Positions 62,667-64,000 of a stretch of DNA of 64,000 nucleotides are shown here, piece after piece (the first letter of the stretch is position 1; each line of letters starts with the position of its first letter). Origin of the DNA: CAKMMH01 sp927798255 (lineage in GTDB: Bacteria; Bdellovibrionota_C; UBA2361; CAKMMH01); contig JAXFOK010000018.1 of assembly GCA_034180415.1 (NCBI GenBank), positions 1 through 64,000 of the forward strand, written 5' to 3'. The translations under genes were made by a program, and so were the position numbers. Below the pieces are notes generated by a model. It did no database searches and had not been told where the DNA came from. It saw only the letters and a list, made by a program, of their open reading frames with translations.

Positions 62667-62934
62667 AAAATTCTCCTTTATAACTTAGTTAATTCCTCCT
62701 TAGATATATATGGCGTGACTCTTTGATAGCTCACTAAGTTTTTTAGATATCTAAGTGCGTTAATAACCCTTATGCCTTACATTTTGAATAAAAATCAAAG
62801 CATAAAGACTTTGTTAAAATTAACATATTTACTAAATAAATTCAAATATCTCTTTTTTTTAATTACTTACAGTATATTATGTACATAAAATATCATTATA
62901 TATTTCATCGTTATATAAATTATTTATAATATTT
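62667..62934 (-). promoter_or_regulatory. rpsB leader region with a small inverted repeat
   Basis: The 268-bp gap must hold the rpsB promoter. TTAGATAT (62700) and ATATCTAA (62747) are complementary, enclosing CACTAAGT-type words, about 35-90 bases before the start. This could be an S2-type autoregulatory leader, but I cannot confirm the fold. Confidence 0.35.
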
Positions 62935-64000
62935 TTAAATAGTTACATAATATTCACAACTAAATATATGCGCACTATATTTCTTAAGCTTTACAAAAAG
63001 CCCGTTTGTATCTAAATCAGATTTTTTATATTCATACTCTTTATTATTTAATAAATCAGTAAATTTAATCTTTTCACTATTTCCAAAATTAACTCTTATA
63101 TGTGCACTCGAATCATATTCTGAAAAATTAATAATAATTAAAACTTTCTTTCCTTCATACTCACGTGACCATGCTAAAATATTATTATAAGAAAGCGAAT
63201 CTTCTCCCCTTTCTACATTTAATAGACTCCATGAACCTTTTCTAAATATATCAGTATTAACAATATTTAATAATTTTAAATAAAACTCTTTTATTTCCTT
63301 ATTTTCTTCTTCAACTGGTTCACGCCTTAGCTGAACTGGTAATTTTACAGTCTTTCCTTCAAACTCGCCATCATAATAAAATCTCATTCCTAAAATCGTA
63401 CTTATAATAATAGCAGCCATTTTTGCTTTATCTTCGCCAAGGGCTTTAATTGAGCGTTCTTCATCATGATTTTCAATAAACCTTACAAGTTTTTCTTGAT
63501 ATAAAGTTTCTGCCCTTAAGTGTCCTCTTATATCATTTGCATCAGAGTACTTTATTCTATCCATTAATCTTTTATCGTATGTGTAATCAAAACCTAAGTT
63601 TTGCATTTCCCATTCTGTATCCCAGTATGTTTCTGCAATAAAAATGAAATTTGGATTTTTTGCTTTTACTTTTTTAATTGCTTCGCTCCAAAATTCATTT
63701 TGAGGAGCATGAAGATTTTGTTTTTCTATAATATTTTTCCAAGTCTTTGCAAAAATTCTATTAAGACAAAGCATTGCCATATCGCATCTTACGCCATCTG
63801 CAACACTCGAAAGATTAAGCAAAATTTGCTCCATAAAGTTTCTTGCACTTTCACTAAAATAATTTATCTGAACTGTATCTTGCCAAGCTGCAAAATTTGG
63901 GTCTTTTCCATGAGCAAAAAATACTTCTTTTTCTTTAAATGGTCTAAAAAAAGTAGTTCTATCGTTAAAAAAATCTTCTTTTGTGCATTTTAAAAATACA
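62935..64000 (-). CDS. Alpha-amylase family (GH13) enzyme, C-terminal part, cut by window edge
   Basis: The frame is open to the right edge, so the true start lies outside. The ATG at 63834 is internal. Upstream of it the frame reads AHGKDPNFAAWQDTVQINYF. GVRCDMAML carries the nucleophile Asp, FIAETYWDTEW the acid/base Glu and FIENHDEER the third acid. A C-terminal beta domain (WSREYEGKKVLIIINFSEY) closes it. It hydrolyses or rearranges alpha-glucans, and the exact subfamily cannot be told. No signal peptide is visible in this part. Confidence 0.85.
   Translation of the reverse strand, partial: VFLKCTKEDFFNDRTTFFRPFKEKEVFFAHGKDPNFAAWQDTVQINYFSESARNFMEQILLNLSSVADGVRCDMAMLCLNRIFAKTWKNIIEKQNLHAPQNEFWSEAIKKVKAKNPNFIFIAETYWDTEWEMQNLGFDYTYDKRLMDRIKYSDANDIRGHLRAETLYQEKLVRFIENHDEERSIKALGEDKAKMAAIIISTILGMRFYYDGEFEGKTVKLPVQLRREPVEEENKEIKEFYLKLLNIVNTDIFRKGSWSLLNVERGEDSLSYNNILAWSREYEGKKVLIIINFSEYDSSAHIRVNFGNSEKIKFTDLLNNKEYEYKKSDLDTNGLFVKLKKYSAHIFSCEYYVTI

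Overview
The window is one AT-rich (about 30 % G+C by eye) stretch of a bacterial chromosome. The organism is probably a flagellated, Gram-negative-type, fermentative anaerobe. The reasons are a flagellar motor switch protein (FliG), an LPS-export ATPase (LptB), several outer-membrane-type lipoproteins, RseP, a trimeric electron-bifurcating-type [FeFe] hydrogenase (HndA/HndC/HndD) and an NfnA/NfnB ferredoxin:NADP transhydrogenase. I cannot assign a phylum from the sequence alone.

Layout. 0-4.2 kb: the start of a hexapeptide-repeat acyltransferase, cut by the window edge, and a 1301-residue membrane-anchored protein with about 40 Cys-Cys pairs and a PT-rich linker. 4.4-10.6 kb: fliG, a lone receiver domain, an unknown protein and two glycosyltransferases, plausibly a flagellar or surface glycosylation set. 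10.7-17.7 kb: lptB, a PHP-like protein without its metal ligands, an ABC exporter pair, and an isolated higher-GC membrane-protein gene. 16.9-26.8 kb: LolB-like and TPR lipoproteins, tRNA-Glu, an HU protein with a long basic tail, lysS, csrA, nfnB/nfnA. 27-41 kb: fabF, gyrB, a GT-C type membrane protein, rpsT, a glycine-zipper protein, a broken alpha/beta hydrolase, parE and parC. 41-49 kb: a Nif3-type protein, an AAA ATPase of the DUF4143 type and the Hnd hydrogenase operon. 49-56 kb: an accessory island. 56-62.7 kb: the classical rpsB-tsf-pyrH-frr-uppS-cdsA-rseP-tsaB cluster. 62.9-64 kb: a GH13 enzyme, cut by the right edge.

Hnd and Nfn together suggest redox balancing through reduced ferredoxin, NAD(P)H and H2. 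FliG, the glycosyltransferases and CsrA point to regulated motility. The rpsB cluster couples translation, isoprenoid carrier, phospholipid synthesis and envelope proteolysis.

Two things stand out. First, the 49-56 kb island holds two decayed copies of a cassette. Each copy has a radical SAM/SPASM protein ending in a PqqD/RRE-like domain, a small peptide gene (Cys-rich in the intact copy), an intrinsic terminator, and an HExxH metallopeptidase. This looks like a peptide-maturation (RiPP-like) system in which each copy has lost different parts. Second, a family of about 126-bp palindromic elements sits directly at the stop codons of fliG, lptB, the HU gene and hndD, always in the same orientation relative to the gene. 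Their locus-specific outer arms and changing inner stems keep base pairing. Several single genes of 38-48 % G+C with their own terminators also interrupt the AT-rich background.
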